This document shows positions 54,478-63,136 of a DNA stretch of 64,000 bases, piece by piece. Below the pieces are notes generated by a model. That model was not told the DNA's origin. It did not search any database and saw only the letters and a program-made list of their open reading frames with translations. This DNA is from Streptomyces changanensis (lineage in GTDB: Bacteria > Actinomycetota > Actinomycetes > Streptomycetales > Streptomycetaceae), in NCBI RefSeq assembly GCF_024600715.1, contig NZ_CP102332.1, forward strand, positions 4,278,001 through 4,342,000, written 5' to 3'. Both the position numbers and the translations under genes were made by a program. Within the stretch, counting starts at the first letter, position 1. Each line of letters starts with the position of its first letter.

Positions 54478-55710
54478 ATGCCACTGACTACGTCTGCCGA
54501 AGCCCCCCTGCCCGTCGGCGAGGTGTCGCGGCTCATCGGGCGGTGGATCGACCGGCTCGGGGCCATCTGGGTCGAGGGCCAGATCACCCAGCTGTCGCGG
54601 CGGCCGGGCGCGGGAGTGGTCTTCATGACGCTGCGCGACCCGTCGCACGACATCTCGGTGAGCGTGACGTGCTACCGCCAGACCTTCGACGCGGTGGCCG
54701 ACCTGGTGACCGAGGGCGCGCGGGTCGTCGTGCACGCCAAGCCTGAGTGGTACGCGCCGCGCGGCCAGCTGTCGCTGCGGGCCGCGGAGATACGGCCGGT
54801 CGGCATCGGTGAGCTGCTGGCCCGGCTGGAGCAGCTGAAGCGGTCGCTGGCGGCGGAGGGCCTGTTCGCGGCGGAGCGGAAGCGGCCGCTGCCGTTCCTG
54901 CCGCAGCTGGTGGGGCTCGTGTGCGGCCGGGCGTCGGCGGCCGAGCGGGACGTGCTGGAGGTGGCGCGGCGGCGGTGGCCGGCGGTCCGCTTCGAGGTGC
55001 GCAACGTCGCGGTGCAGGGCGTCCACGCGGTGCCCCAGGTGGTGCGGGCGGTGCGGGAGCTCGACGGGCTGCCGGAGGTGGACGTGATCGTCGTCGCGCG
55101 GGGTGGCGGCAGCGTCGAGGACCTCCTGCCGTTCTCCGACGAGCAGCTCGTCCGGGCGGTGGCCGAGTGCCGCACCCCGGTGGTCTCCGCGATCGGCCAC
55201 GAACCGGACTCGCCGCTGCTCGACCTCGTCGCCGACCTGCGCGCGGCGACGCCGACGGACGCGGCGAAGAAGGTCGTCCCCGACGTGCGCGAGGAGCTGG
55301 ACCGCGTCCACGCCCTGCGGGAGCGGGCCCTGCGCTGCGTGCGCGGGGTGCTGGAGCGCGAGGAGCGCGGGTTGGCGCACGCGCTGGCCCGGCCCGTGAT
55401 GGAGCACCCGCAGCGGATGGTCGAGGAGCGGCAGGCGCAGGTCGAGGCGCTGCTCGCGCGCAGCCGGCGGGTGCTGGGGCACCTGCTGGACCGGGCCGAC
55501 TCCGAGCTGTCCCACACCCACGCGCGCGTGGTGGCCCTCTCCCCGGCCGCCACTCTGGAGCGCGGGTACGCGGTGCTCCAGCGGGCCGACGGCACGGTGG
55601 TGCGTTCGCCCGGCGACGTGGCGGGGGACGAGGAACTGAGGGCGAGGGTGGCCGCCGGCGCGTTCACGGTACGACGCGTGGACGGCGGCGGCGCCGGGGA
55701 CCGACCGTAG
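54478..55710 (+). CDS. xseA: Exodeoxyribonuclease VII large subunit
   Basis: 410-aa XseA. OB-fold N-terminus (about 12-110, [23 protein letters not shown]), catalytic core (about 120-290: [42 protein letters not shown]) and a coiled-coil/C-terminal region. With XseB it degrades single-stranded DNA in repair. ATG 54478 follows TACGCT by 6 nt, leaderless. xseB starts 10 nt after the stop. Confidence 0.96.
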   Translation: MPLTTSAEAPLPVGEVSRLIGRWIDRLGAIWVEGQITQLSRRPGAGVVFMTLRDPSHDISVSVTCYRQTFDAVADLVTEGARVVVHAKPEWYAPRGQLSLRAAEIRPVGIGELLARLEQLKRSLAAEGLFAAERKRPLPFLPQLVGLVCGRASAAERDVLEVARRRWPAVRFEVRNVAVQGVHAVPQVVRAVRELDGLPEVDVIVVARGGGSVEDLLPFSDEQLVRAVAECRTPVVSAIGHEPDSPLLDLVADLRAATPTDAAKKVVPDVREELDRVHALRERALRCVRGVLEREERGLAHALARPVMEHPQRMVEERQAQVEALLARSRRVLGHLLDRADSELSHTHARVVALSPAATLERGYAVLQRADGTVVRSPGDVAGDEELRARVAAGAFTVRRVDGGGAGDRP

Positions 55711-55720
55711 GGTGGAGGGC

Positions 55721-55996
55721 ATGGCAGTCAATTCGACGGACGCGGCGACGACGGACACGACCGTGGCGGTGACGGAGACCGGCGCGGCGATCGGGTACGA
55801 GCAGGCCCGCGACGAGCTGGTCGACGTGGTCCGCCGCCTGGAGGCCGGCGGTACGACGCTGGAGGAGTCGCTCGCCCTGTGGGAGCGCGGCGAGGAGCTG
55901 GCGAAGGTCTGCCGCCACTGGCTGGAGGGCGCCCGTGCGCGGCTCGACGCGTCACTCGCCGAGGAGCGCGGGGACGGCGCCGGGGCCGACACGTAG
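55721..55996 (+). CDS. xseB: Exodeoxyribonuclease VII small subunit
   Basis: 91-aa XseB. The helical core [35 protein letters not shown] is diagnostic. ATG 55721 is preceded by GGAGG, and also by TAGGGT at a 7-nt distance that overlaps the xseA stop, so it may be expressed both from the operon and from its own leaderless promoter. GTG 55712 is an in-frame alternative. Confidence 0.95.
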   Translation: MAVNSTDAATTDTTVAVTETGAAIGYEQARDELVDVVRRLEAGGTTLEESLALWERGEELAKVCRHWLEGARARLDASLAEERGDGAGADT

Positions 55997-56044
55997 GCCG
56001 CGGGATCGACGGCGGGTGTGAGGCGGGGCACCGCGCCCTCGCTT

Positions 56045-56062
56045 TAGTTGAAGCTTCATCTA
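56045..56062. promoter_or_regulatory. Operator-like palindrome upstream of the nitroreductase
   Basis: TAGTTGAAGCTTCATCTA, palindromic but for one position pair, centred on TGAAGCTTCA, about 75 nt before the start. AT-rich dyads of this type are typical MarR-family operators. Confidence 0.6.
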
Positions 56063-56136
56063 TATCGGCGTACGGTGGAGGTGTCGCGCGGGCCGCGCGG
56101 CACCCCTGACCTCGTACGTCGGAAGGCACCACCCCC

Positions 56137-56727
56137 ATGTCCCTCGTCCTTGACCCCGCCGCCCAGGACCTCCTGTTCCGCGAGGCCCGCACCGCCAACA
56201 CGTTCACCGACGAGCCGGTGACCGAGGAGCAGGTCCAGGCGATCTACGACCTGGTCAAGTACGGTCCGACCGCCTTCAACCAGACGCCGCTGCGCATCGT
56301 CCTCGTCCGCTCCGCCGAGGCCCGCGAGCGCCTGGTGCCGCTGATGGCGGAGGGCAACCGGGCCAAGACCGCGACGGCGCCGCTCGTCGCGATCCTCGCC
56401 GCGGACAACGAGTTCCACGAGGAGCTGCCGAGGCTCTTCCCGGCGTTCCCGCAGGCCAAGGACGCCTTCTTCGCCGAGCGTGCCGCCCGCGAGTCGGCCG
56501 CCGGCATGAACGCCGCGCTCCAGGCCGCCTACTTCATCGTCGGCGTCCGTGCGGCGGGCCTCGCCGCCGGCCCGATGACCGGCTTCGACCCGGCGGGCGT
56601 CCAGAAGGAGTTCCTGGACGACGACCACACCCCGCTGATGATCGTCAACATCGGCCGCCCGGGCCCCGACGCCTGGTACCCGCGCTCTCCGCGCCTCGAC
56701 TACACCGAGGTCGTCACCACCGTCTGA
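56137..56727 (+). CDS. Malonic semialdehyde reductase-like nitroreductase (RutE/HadB type)
   Basis: 196-aa FMN-dependent oxidoreductase. Family motifs: KYGPTAFNQTPLRIV, GNRAKTATAPLV, AAGLAAGPMTGFDPAGV and MIVNIGRP. In E. coli RutE reduces malonic semialdehyde, but the remaining rut genes are absent here, so a general nitro/quinone or semialdehyde reductase role is equally likely. ATG 56137 has GGAAGG upstream. A MarR-type palindrome in the promoter suggests induction by small electrophiles. Confidence 0.9.
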   Translation: MSLVLDPAAQDLLFREARTANTFTDEPVTEEQVQAIYDLVKYGPTAFNQTPLRIVLVRSAEARERLVPLMAEGNRAKTATAPLVAILAADNEFHEELPRLFPAFPQAKDAFFAERAARESAAGMNAALQAAYFIVGVRAAGLAAGPMTGFDPAGVQKEFLDDDHTPLMIVNIGRPGPDAWYPRSPRLDYTEVVTTV

Positions 56728-56786
56728 CGGCCCCGGCTCCCGGCCCCCCGGCCCCCGGCGCCGCGCCCCGCGCGCGCCCCACAGGC

Positions 56787-56828
56787 GACGGCCCCGCGGC
56801 ACCACCCCCCTGGTGCGGCGGGGCCGTC
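56787..56828. terminator. Bidirectional hairpin terminator
   Basis: 18-bp arms with one mismatch (56787-56804, 56811-56828), loop of six C, between convergent genes. Confidence 0.87.
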
Positions 56829-56908
56829 CCATGTCGTACGCCCCACCGCCCCGGCCCACGGCCACCGGTGCCCGGTCCCGCTGCGCGCCCCTGTCGAACC
56901 GCTCGACG

Positions 56909-57550
56909 TCAGGGGCGTCGCTGGGCCGCCGTGGCCCGGCCCTGGGCATGGGCCTGGGCTTGTGCCTGCGCCTGCGCCTGCGCCGCGGCGCGCTGCCGGC
57001 GGCCCATGAGGCGTACCTTCCGTACCGACGTGATGACGCCGGCCACCAGGGTCCCCCCGTACAGCCACCCGGCGTGCACGGCGAGCGCGGTGATGACGGC
57101 CATCGTGTGCCCGCCGATCCCGCCCTCGCCGCCGGCGATCGGCACGACCCCGACGGCGAACGCGATCGGGACGCTGATCGGCGCCGTCACCAGGTCCGGT
57201 CCCCGCACCCACAGCGCCGTCGCGGCGCTGACCGGCAGGAACAGCAGCCCGTACACCAGCGGCGAACCGTCGAAGAGCAACCAGTCCAGACAGCCGATGA
57301 GCAGCATCGTCGCCGAGGCGAAAAGACCGCCGCCGATCCCGGTCAGGCGCGGGTTCGGCAGCCGCCGCAGGGCGTGCACCACCGGCGGCGCGGTCCGCCG
57401 CCCACCGGGCCGCGCGCCGGGCGGCGCCGCGGGCCGGGGCCTCGCCGGGTACGCGGCCGGACCCTCCGCGATCGCGCCCCGGGGCGCGGCGGGGGCCTGC
57501 GGCCGCGGTCGCCGCGGGCGCCGGGGGGGACTGCTCCTGTGCTGCTCCAC
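56909..57550 (-). CDS. DUF6542-type membrane protein with QA-repeat tail
   Basis: 213 aa from GTG 57550, which follows TACTTT by 6 nt (leaderless). Residues 1-80 are Arg/Pro/Ala-rich, four hydrophobic helices lie at about 85-190, and the C-terminal tail contains QAQAQAQAQA. Function unknown. A longer frame upstream exists but lacks any start signal. Divergent from ychF. Confidence 0.8.
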   Translation of the reverse strand: MEQHRSSPPRRPRRPRPQAPAAPRGAIAEGPAAYPARPRPAAPPGARPGGRRTAPPVVHALRRLPNPRLTGIGGGLFASATMLLIGCLDWLLFDGSPLVYGLLFLPVSAATALWVRGPDLVTAPISVPIAFAVGVVPIAGGEGGIGGHTMAVITALAVHAGWLYGGTLVAGVITSVRKVRLMGRRQRAAAQAQAQAQAQAHAQGRATAAQRRP

Positions 57551-57725
57551 GTCAACAAAGTAGGCCGGGGAGGGCGGCAAAACCGGTATGGGACACACCT
57601 TTGGAGTGACCTTGGCGTGAAGTCCTCCCGTCGGGCGCCGTCCGCCCGCCCGTCGCGGCGGGGCCCGGCGCGCCCGTAAACTGGGGGGTCGGCCCACCAT
57701 CCACACTTCTAGGGAAGTCGCCAAC

Positions 57726-58814
<1,089 letters not shown>

Positions 58815-58855
58815 TGAATCCGTTACCGCGCTGGGTGATCCGTCAGGCGTGCGGT

Positions 58856-58891
58856 CGAAGGGGTCGACTCCTCCCGGAGTCGACCCCTTCG
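58856..58891 (+). terminator. Hairpin terminator after ychF
   Basis: Perfect 16-bp stem CGAAGGGGTCGACTCC and its complement, loop TCCC, 41 nt past the ychF stop. Confidence 0.9.
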
Positions 58892-58943
58892 CTGTCACCG
58901 TGCTGGATGGGTGCGGGATGTTCTGACGCTGGATCAGTCGGCG

Positions 58944-59190
58944 TCAGGTGTCGTAAACGGTGGCGCGATGCCCGACGTGGACGACCCACACCACGAGCTC
59001 TCCGTTGTCGATCGTGCAGACGACCCGGTAGTCGCCGACTCGCAGCCGGCGGCGTTCCGGCTGAGACACGAGCGCGGTGGTGTTGAAGCCGAGGGGGTCG
59101 CTCTCCAGCTCGGTCAGCTTGGCCAGGATGCGCAGCGCCGTGTCGCGAGGGATCTTCCGAGGCCCGCGCCTCCGGTCGGAAGACGGTCCT
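58944..59190 (-). pseudogene. 5-prime-truncated RelE/ParE-family toxin
   Basis: The minus strand encodes KIPRDTALRILAKL ... RLRVGDYRVVCTIDNGELVVWVVHVGHRATVYDT, the middle and end of a RelE/ParE ribonuclease toxin, closing at a TGA at 58944-58946. The frame continues upstream only to an in-frame stop at 59214-59216 with no ATG or GTG between. The N-terminal strand and the first catalytic helix are missing. No antitoxin gene is adjacent. About 66 of the usual ~85-90 residues remain. Confidence 0.8.
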
Positions 59191-59197
59191 CGGCGGC

Positions 59198-59630
59198 GTG
59201 AAAGGGCGCTACCTCATCGACAGGTCGGCGCTGGCCCGTCGGGGCGAACCGGCAGTGCGCGCACGGCTGGACGCGCTGGACCGCGATGGGCTCCTGGCGG
59301 TGTGCGCCCCGACCGAGTACGAGGTTCTGTAGTCGGCGCGCGGGAAGCCCGAAGCGCTGCGGCTGCGCTCCCTGCTTCGTGGATTCGACCATCTGCCCTG
59401 CACCGACGAAGAGTTCGAGCGGGCGCTCGAGATCCAGGCCCTGGCCCTGAACGCCGGTTTTCACCGGGCGCTGTCACCGGCGGGCGTCCTCATCGCGGCG
59501 ACCCGAGCGACATCGGGCCATGGTCCTGCACTACGAGGGCGACTTCGACATGATCGCTTCGGTGAGCGGTCTGCAAGCGGAGTGGGTCGTGGAGCCGGGT
59601 ACCGCCGACCGAGTCGGGAACGCGCACCGG
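59198..59630 (+). pseudogene. Decayed VapC-type PIN toxin
   Basis: GTG 59198 opens KGRYLIDRSALAR, the N-terminus of a Streptomyces VapC PIN ribonuclease. Codon 45 is TAG (59330-59332), where the family has a residue such as Tyr in EVLYSAR. The frame resumes with LRGFDHLPCTDEEFERALEIQ, breaks again near 59502 and continues one frame over as RAMVLHYEGDFDMIASVSG to the usual C-terminus near AEWVVEPGTAD. A premature stop plus a frameshift make it inactive. No vapB-like gene precedes it; the truncated relE lies head-to-head 8 nt away. Confidence 0.85.
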
Positions 59631-59895
59631 CCCGCGCAGGCGTCGGGTAGCGTCCTCGGCCTCGATTCCCCTTGCGCTTCGCCGAGATTCCCGTGCTGGC
59701 GATGGTGCTGGGACGAGCACGCGTATCCGCAGGTCAAACATGGTTGCCGATCCGTAGGTCCGGCAGGGTGGTCGGCACCGCCTGAGTCGGGTCCCGCCCG
59801 AAGGCTCCCACGTGGTCCGGCCCCACAGCGCACCCTGATGCCCTCGCCGCTCGTGGGGAGAGTGGGTGGGGAGGGGGCTTTGTGGTGGTGGGTAC

Positions 59896-59925
59896 TTGAG
59901 GGGCGAACCGCGTGATCGTTAGGAT
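59896..59925 (+). promoter_or_regulatory. Vegetative-type promoter
   Basis: TTGAGG (59896-59901), 18-bp spacer, TAGGAT (59920-59925), close to the HrdB consensus. The downstream start could serve the small frame at 59962 or the pseudoprotease at 60332. Confidence 0.6.
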
Positions 59926-59961
59926 CGGGCGCGAAGTCGGGGGATTTCAGGGGGGCACGTC

Positions 59962-60057
59962 ATGAAGGCACGTCGACCAGCCGTCGGCACCGCCGGTGCG
60001 GCCGTGGACGCGAGGCGTTCGCGTACCGCCGGCCGGTTCAGGTACCGGCCCTCCTAG
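59962..60057 (+). CDS. Possible 31-aa small protein
   Basis: ATG 59962 has AGGGGGG 6 nt upstream and lies about 30 nt after a good promoter, giving it complete expression signals. The peptide is Arg/Ala-rich and basic, with no recognised homology. It could equally be the remnant start of a lost gene. Confidence 0.3.
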   Translation: MKARRPAVGTAGAAVDARRSRTAGRFRYRPS

Positions 60058-60331
60058 CCGCCTCCACCGGGGCCGCGACCCGTCGGTGATCCGTCTCGGC
60101 GCCCTGTCGGCCCGCACGGTGACCCGACCGTCGCCGGTCGTGTGCTTCCGGTGTCGTACGGGCGCCGATCGCCATGCCGCCAGGTCCCTGATCGTCGGGC
60201 CCTCGCGTTCCCGGGGCAGTGCCCCGACCGTCGTACGACCGTACGAACCGCTCGCCCCACCGCAGAACCGTGCCCCGCCGCGACCGACCGACCGCGTCCT
60301 CGCGCGCCGGGCCCTTCCCGAAGGATGACGC

Positions 60332-61486
60332 ATGCACGTACCCCGTCCGCGCACGGCACGGACCACCGGCCTCCTGGCCGCCGCCGCCGCGATGACCGTG
60401 GGACTCCTCCCCGCCACTCCCGCCGCGGCGGTGACCGGCCCGCAGGCCGCCGCCGGCACGCACCCGTACGCGGTGCAGCTGACGCTCGGCGAGGAGCCGA
60501 CGACCCGCGGCTGCACCGGCACGCTGGTCGACCGCTACTGGGTGATGACCGCCGCGAGCTGCTTCGCCACCACGCCCGGCACGCCGGTCCCGGCCGGCAA
60601 GCCGGCCGTCAAGGCCACCGTCACCCTCGCCGACGGCAAGTCCGTCGCCCTCACCGAGATCGCGCCGCGCGCCGACCGCGACGTCGCCCTCGTACGCCTG
60701 GCCACCCCTGTCACCACCGTCCCGGTCGCCCCGCTCGCCGGCGCGACCCCGGCGGTCGGCGCCGACCTGACGGCGGCCGGGTTCGGGCGTACCCGGACCG
60801 CGTGGGTGCCGGACAAGCTCCACACCGGCGCCTTCACCGTCGACTCCGCCGACTCCACCACCCTGCGCATCACCGGCAAGGGCACCGACGCCATCTGCAA
60901 GGGCGACACCGGCGGGCCGCTGCTCAACGCGGCCGGCGAGGTCGTCGGCGTCAACTCCCAGTCCTGGCAGGGCGGCTGCTTCGGCGGTAACCCGGCCGAG
61001 ACCCGCACCGGCGCCGTCTCCGCGCGCGTCGACGGCCTGGCGGAGTGGGTGCGGCAGCAGAGCCTCACCACCGCCTCGATCCGCAACGCGTTCAGCGACC
61101 GCTGCCTGTTCGTGTCGTGGCGCACCCCGGAGAACGGCGCCCAGGCCCGGCAGGCGGACTGTGAGCCGCAGTACGCCGACCAGGTGTGGAAGCTCCAGCC
61201 GGTCGCCGGTGGCGGCTACCAGATCCGCAACACGTTCACCGACCGCTGCCTCTTCGTGTCGTGGCGCACCCCGGAGAACGGCGCGCCGGTGCAGCAGTTC
61301 GACTGCGAGCCGAAGTACAGCGACCAGGTGTGGAAGCTGGAGCCCGTCACGGGTGGCGGGTACCAGATCCGCAACGCCTTCACCAACCGCTGCATGGTCG
61401 TCTCGTGGCGCACGCCGGACAACGGCGCGGCGGTGACGCAGTACGACTGCGAGCCGAAGTACAGCGACCAGGTGTGGAAGCTCTGA
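60332..61486 (+). CDS. Secreted trypsin-fold pseudoprotease with ricin-type lectin repeats
   Basis: 384 aa. Signal peptide about 1-33. A chymotrypsin-fold S1 domain (about 35-245) is followed by three ~48-residue lectin repeats (about 249-384), each with RNxFxxRC, SWRTPxNGA and DQVWKL, forming a beta-trefoil. The S1 active site is altered: the catalytic His position in TAASCF is Ser76, and the nucleophile position in GDTGGP is Thr193. Asp117 (DRDVALVRL) and the Cys pair 61/77 remain. The fold is therefore intact but classical catalysis is unlikely. Probably a carbohydrate- or protein-binding exoprotein. ATG 60332 is used. Confidence 0.9.
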   Translation: MHVPRPRTARTTGLLAAAAAMTVGLLPATPAAAVTGPQAAAGTHPYAVQLTLGEEPTTRGCTGTLVDRYWVMTAASCFATTPGTPVPAGKPAVKATVTLADGKSVALTEIAPRADRDVALVRLATPVTTVPVAPLAGATPAVGADLTAAGFGRTRTAWVPDKLHTGAFTVDSADSTTLRITGKGTDAICKGDTGGPLLNAAGEVVGVNSQSWQGGCFGGNPAETRTGAVSARVDGLAEWVRQQSLTTASIRNAFSDRCLFVSWRTPENGAQARQADCEPQYADQVWKLQPVAGGGYQIRNTFTDRCLFVSWRTPENGAPVQQFDCEPKYSDQVWKLEPVTGGGYQIRNAFTNRCMVVSWRTPDNGAAVTQYDCEPKYSDQVWKL

Positions 61487-61522
61487 TGCCGGTGCCGGTG
61501 CCGGTGCCGGTGCCGGTGCCGG
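61487..61522 (+). repeat. GCCGGT hexanucleotide array
   Basis: About six GCCGGT units directly after the pseudoprotease stop. Confidence 0.9.
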
Positions 61523-61576
61523 CCGGTGGGTCGGGGCCGGGCCGCCTGCCCCTGCCGGTCTGACCGGCCGGCCGTG

Positions 61577-61620
61577 GGAGGCCGCCCACCCCGCGTGACG
61601 CGTGGGGAGGGTGGCCTTCC
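61577..61620. terminator. Bidirectional hairpin
   Basis: Long imperfect stem (arms about 61577-61595 and 61599-61620) around TGA between convergent genes. Confidence 0.65.
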
Positions 61621-61642
61621 GTCGTGTACGGGGACGGGCGGG

Positions 61643-62332
61643 TCAGCGGCCCGCGGCGCCGGGACCGGTGGCGGCGAGGTGGGCCGCCAGGTGCTCGCGG
61701 GTGGTCGACGGGTCAGCGACCAGGGCGGACAGCGTGTCGTCCGCCAAGGGGGCCGTCGCCACGGCCGGACACCGGTGGCAGGCCGCGACACCCGTCTGGT
61801 GCCACCACTTGCAGTGGGCGCGCAGGTGGCAGCGCGGGACGGGGGCGCCCTCCGCGGACGGCAGGGCCAGCATGCGGTCGGCCAGCCCGCAGGCGGTGCC
61901 GACCCGGTTGGCGCACCCGCTCACGCAGTGGGAGGCGAAGCGGAGCACCCGGGTGGGCGGGACGCCGTCCGGGAGGGCGGCCACCACCTCGGCGGCCGGG
62001 AGGGGGGCGGCCAGGTAGTCGACCCGGCCGTCCGGCCCGGAGCGCACGCCGAGGACGACCGCCTCGGGGCGGTCGGGCGAGCCGCTCGGGCACCAGTGGA
62101 GCGGATCCGCCGGGGCTGCTTCCCGCGCTTGATGGGGCTGCTGGGGCACCCGGGCCGTCGGGGGGCTCGGGGCCTCCTGGGGCCGCTGGGCCGTTCGGGC
62201 TGCCGGGGCCGCCTGTGCTTCCCGGGGTGCCCGCGGTTCCGGGGGCCCTGAGGGCGCTGGGACTTCCGGGAGCGCCGTGGTCTCCCGGGGCGCTGGGGGG
62301 CGCGGGGTAGGCGAGGGGCCCGACGCGGTCAT
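61643..62332 (-). CDS. Cys/His-rich putative metal-binding protein
   Basis: 229 aa. Residues 1-78 are a Pro/Ala-rich low-complexity region. The C-terminal half carries seven clustered Cys, Cys136-x3-Cys140-x7-Cys148-x19-Cys168-x5-Cys174-x10-Cys185-x2-Cys188, plus Cys81 and several His (HCVSGCANR, CHLRAHCKWWHQTG, CHRCP). This should bind zinc or an iron-sulfur cluster. ATG 62332 lies 2 nt beyond the stop of the small secreted-peptide gene, so the two are co-translated. No signal peptide, so it is cytoplasmic. I do not recognise a characterised family; a modifying or regulatory partner of the peptide is a hypothesis. Confidence 0.8.
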   Translation of the reverse strand: MTASGPSPTPRPPAPRETTALPEVPAPSGPPEPRAPREAQAAPAARTAQRPQEAPSPPTARVPQQPHQAREAAPADPLHWCPSGSPDRPEAVVLGVRSGPDGRVDYLAAPLPAAEVVAALPDGVPPTRVLRFASHCVSGCANRVGTACGLADRMLALPSAEGAPVPRCHLRAHCKWWHQTGVAACHRCPAVATAPLADDTLSALVADPSTTREHLAAHLAATGPGAAGR

Positions 62333-62334
62333 CG

Positions 62335-62634
62335 TCAGCAGGGCTTCGTGCCGGTGTCGCCCTGGGGCGCCAGGTAGCCGACCACGTTCCCGTCGGTGGC
62401 CCCACCGCCCGTGCCCGCCTCCAGCGCGACGGCCCGCAGGAGGCTGTCGGCGAGCTGCTGCGGGGTGGCGATGCGGCCGGCCGCCGGTGGGCCGGCCGCG
62501 GGGGCCGCTGACGTGGTCTCGGCCGAGGCCGCCGCAGGGGCCGGCGCCGCCGTGGCCGTCGTCACCGACGCGGCCGCCAGACCGGTGGCCAGGGCCGCGG
62601 CCGCCGCCGCGGAGCGCAGCGTGGACTTCTTCAT
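62335..62634 (-). CDS. Small secreted peptide with a C-terminal cysteine
   Basis: 99 aa. A Sec signal peptide covers about 1-30 (MKKSTLRSAAAA start, hydrophobic core, ATAA cleavage). An Ala/Pro/Thr-rich linker follows, then a short conserved-looking segment, ATPQQLADSLLRAVALEAG, and a Gly-rich tail ending GTKPC, the only Cys and the final residue. ATG 62634 has AAGGGAG 7 nt upstream. First gene of a two-gene unit with the Cys-rich protein. Function unknown. The terminal Cys suggests thiol coupling, dimerisation or modification. Confidence 0.8.
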   Translation of the reverse strand: MKKSTLRSAAAAAALATGLAAASVTTATAAPAPAAASAETTSAAPAAGPPAAGRIATPQQLADSLLRAVALEAGTGGGATDGNVVGYLAPQGDTGTKPC

Positions 62635-63136
62635 CCGTCAACTCCCTTGTCATGAAAGGAACCCGGGCACGTACACCGTGCCCTGTGCGGTCCGCCGCGG
62701 CAAGATCCGTGCCGCGCCGCTGAGCGCGCCGGGACGACGGTGGGCGACGCGGGGGGATGTGTCCGGCCTGTTCGCCCCCGCCCGCCCGGGTCGCTCCGCG
62801 CGGTGGTCCGCGGCCGTCGGGCGCGCCCACCGCGTGGAGCGGCGCGGGAGGAGTGCCAGGCCAGGGGCGAAACGGGTGATCCGACTCCGCGATCCGGGCA
62901 GATGCCACGCGCACGTACCGTCGCGACGGTCGACGTATCAGTTGTGTGGCACAGCTGTTAACGACGGTTCAGGACCCTTGTGGGTTTCCTGTGGATCGGC
63001 GAACCTTTCGCTGGCAGACCGAGACGGAACACGCCGCGGACATCGTGGCGCACACCGCCGTGCATGCGTTCAGGGGTTGTCATGCACCTGCCGAGCCCCC
63101 ACAGCAACGCACCACCAAATGAGGAGGACCCCTCAC
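62635..63136. other. Divergent promoter region
   Basis: About 500 bp between the divergent secreted-peptide gene and the subtilase gene. The part at 62930-63110 is relatively AT-rich and probably holds the subtilase promoter. GAGGAGG (63121-63127) is its ribosome binding site. No gene or clear repeat otherwise. Confidence 0.55.

Larger units (their letters stand above)
59631..60331 (+). other. Gene-poor region before the pseudoprotease
   Basis: About 700 bp of less biased sequence than its neighbours. It holds a good promoter (59896-59925) and a 31-codon open frame (59962-60057). Otherwise no gene is visible; it may be further debris from the decayed toxin region. Confidence 0.5.

Noticed and set aside
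59198..59332. Intact small gene ending at the TAG
   Set aside because: The VapC homology continues past the TAG in the same frame and then in another frame, showing a broken gene rather than a short one.
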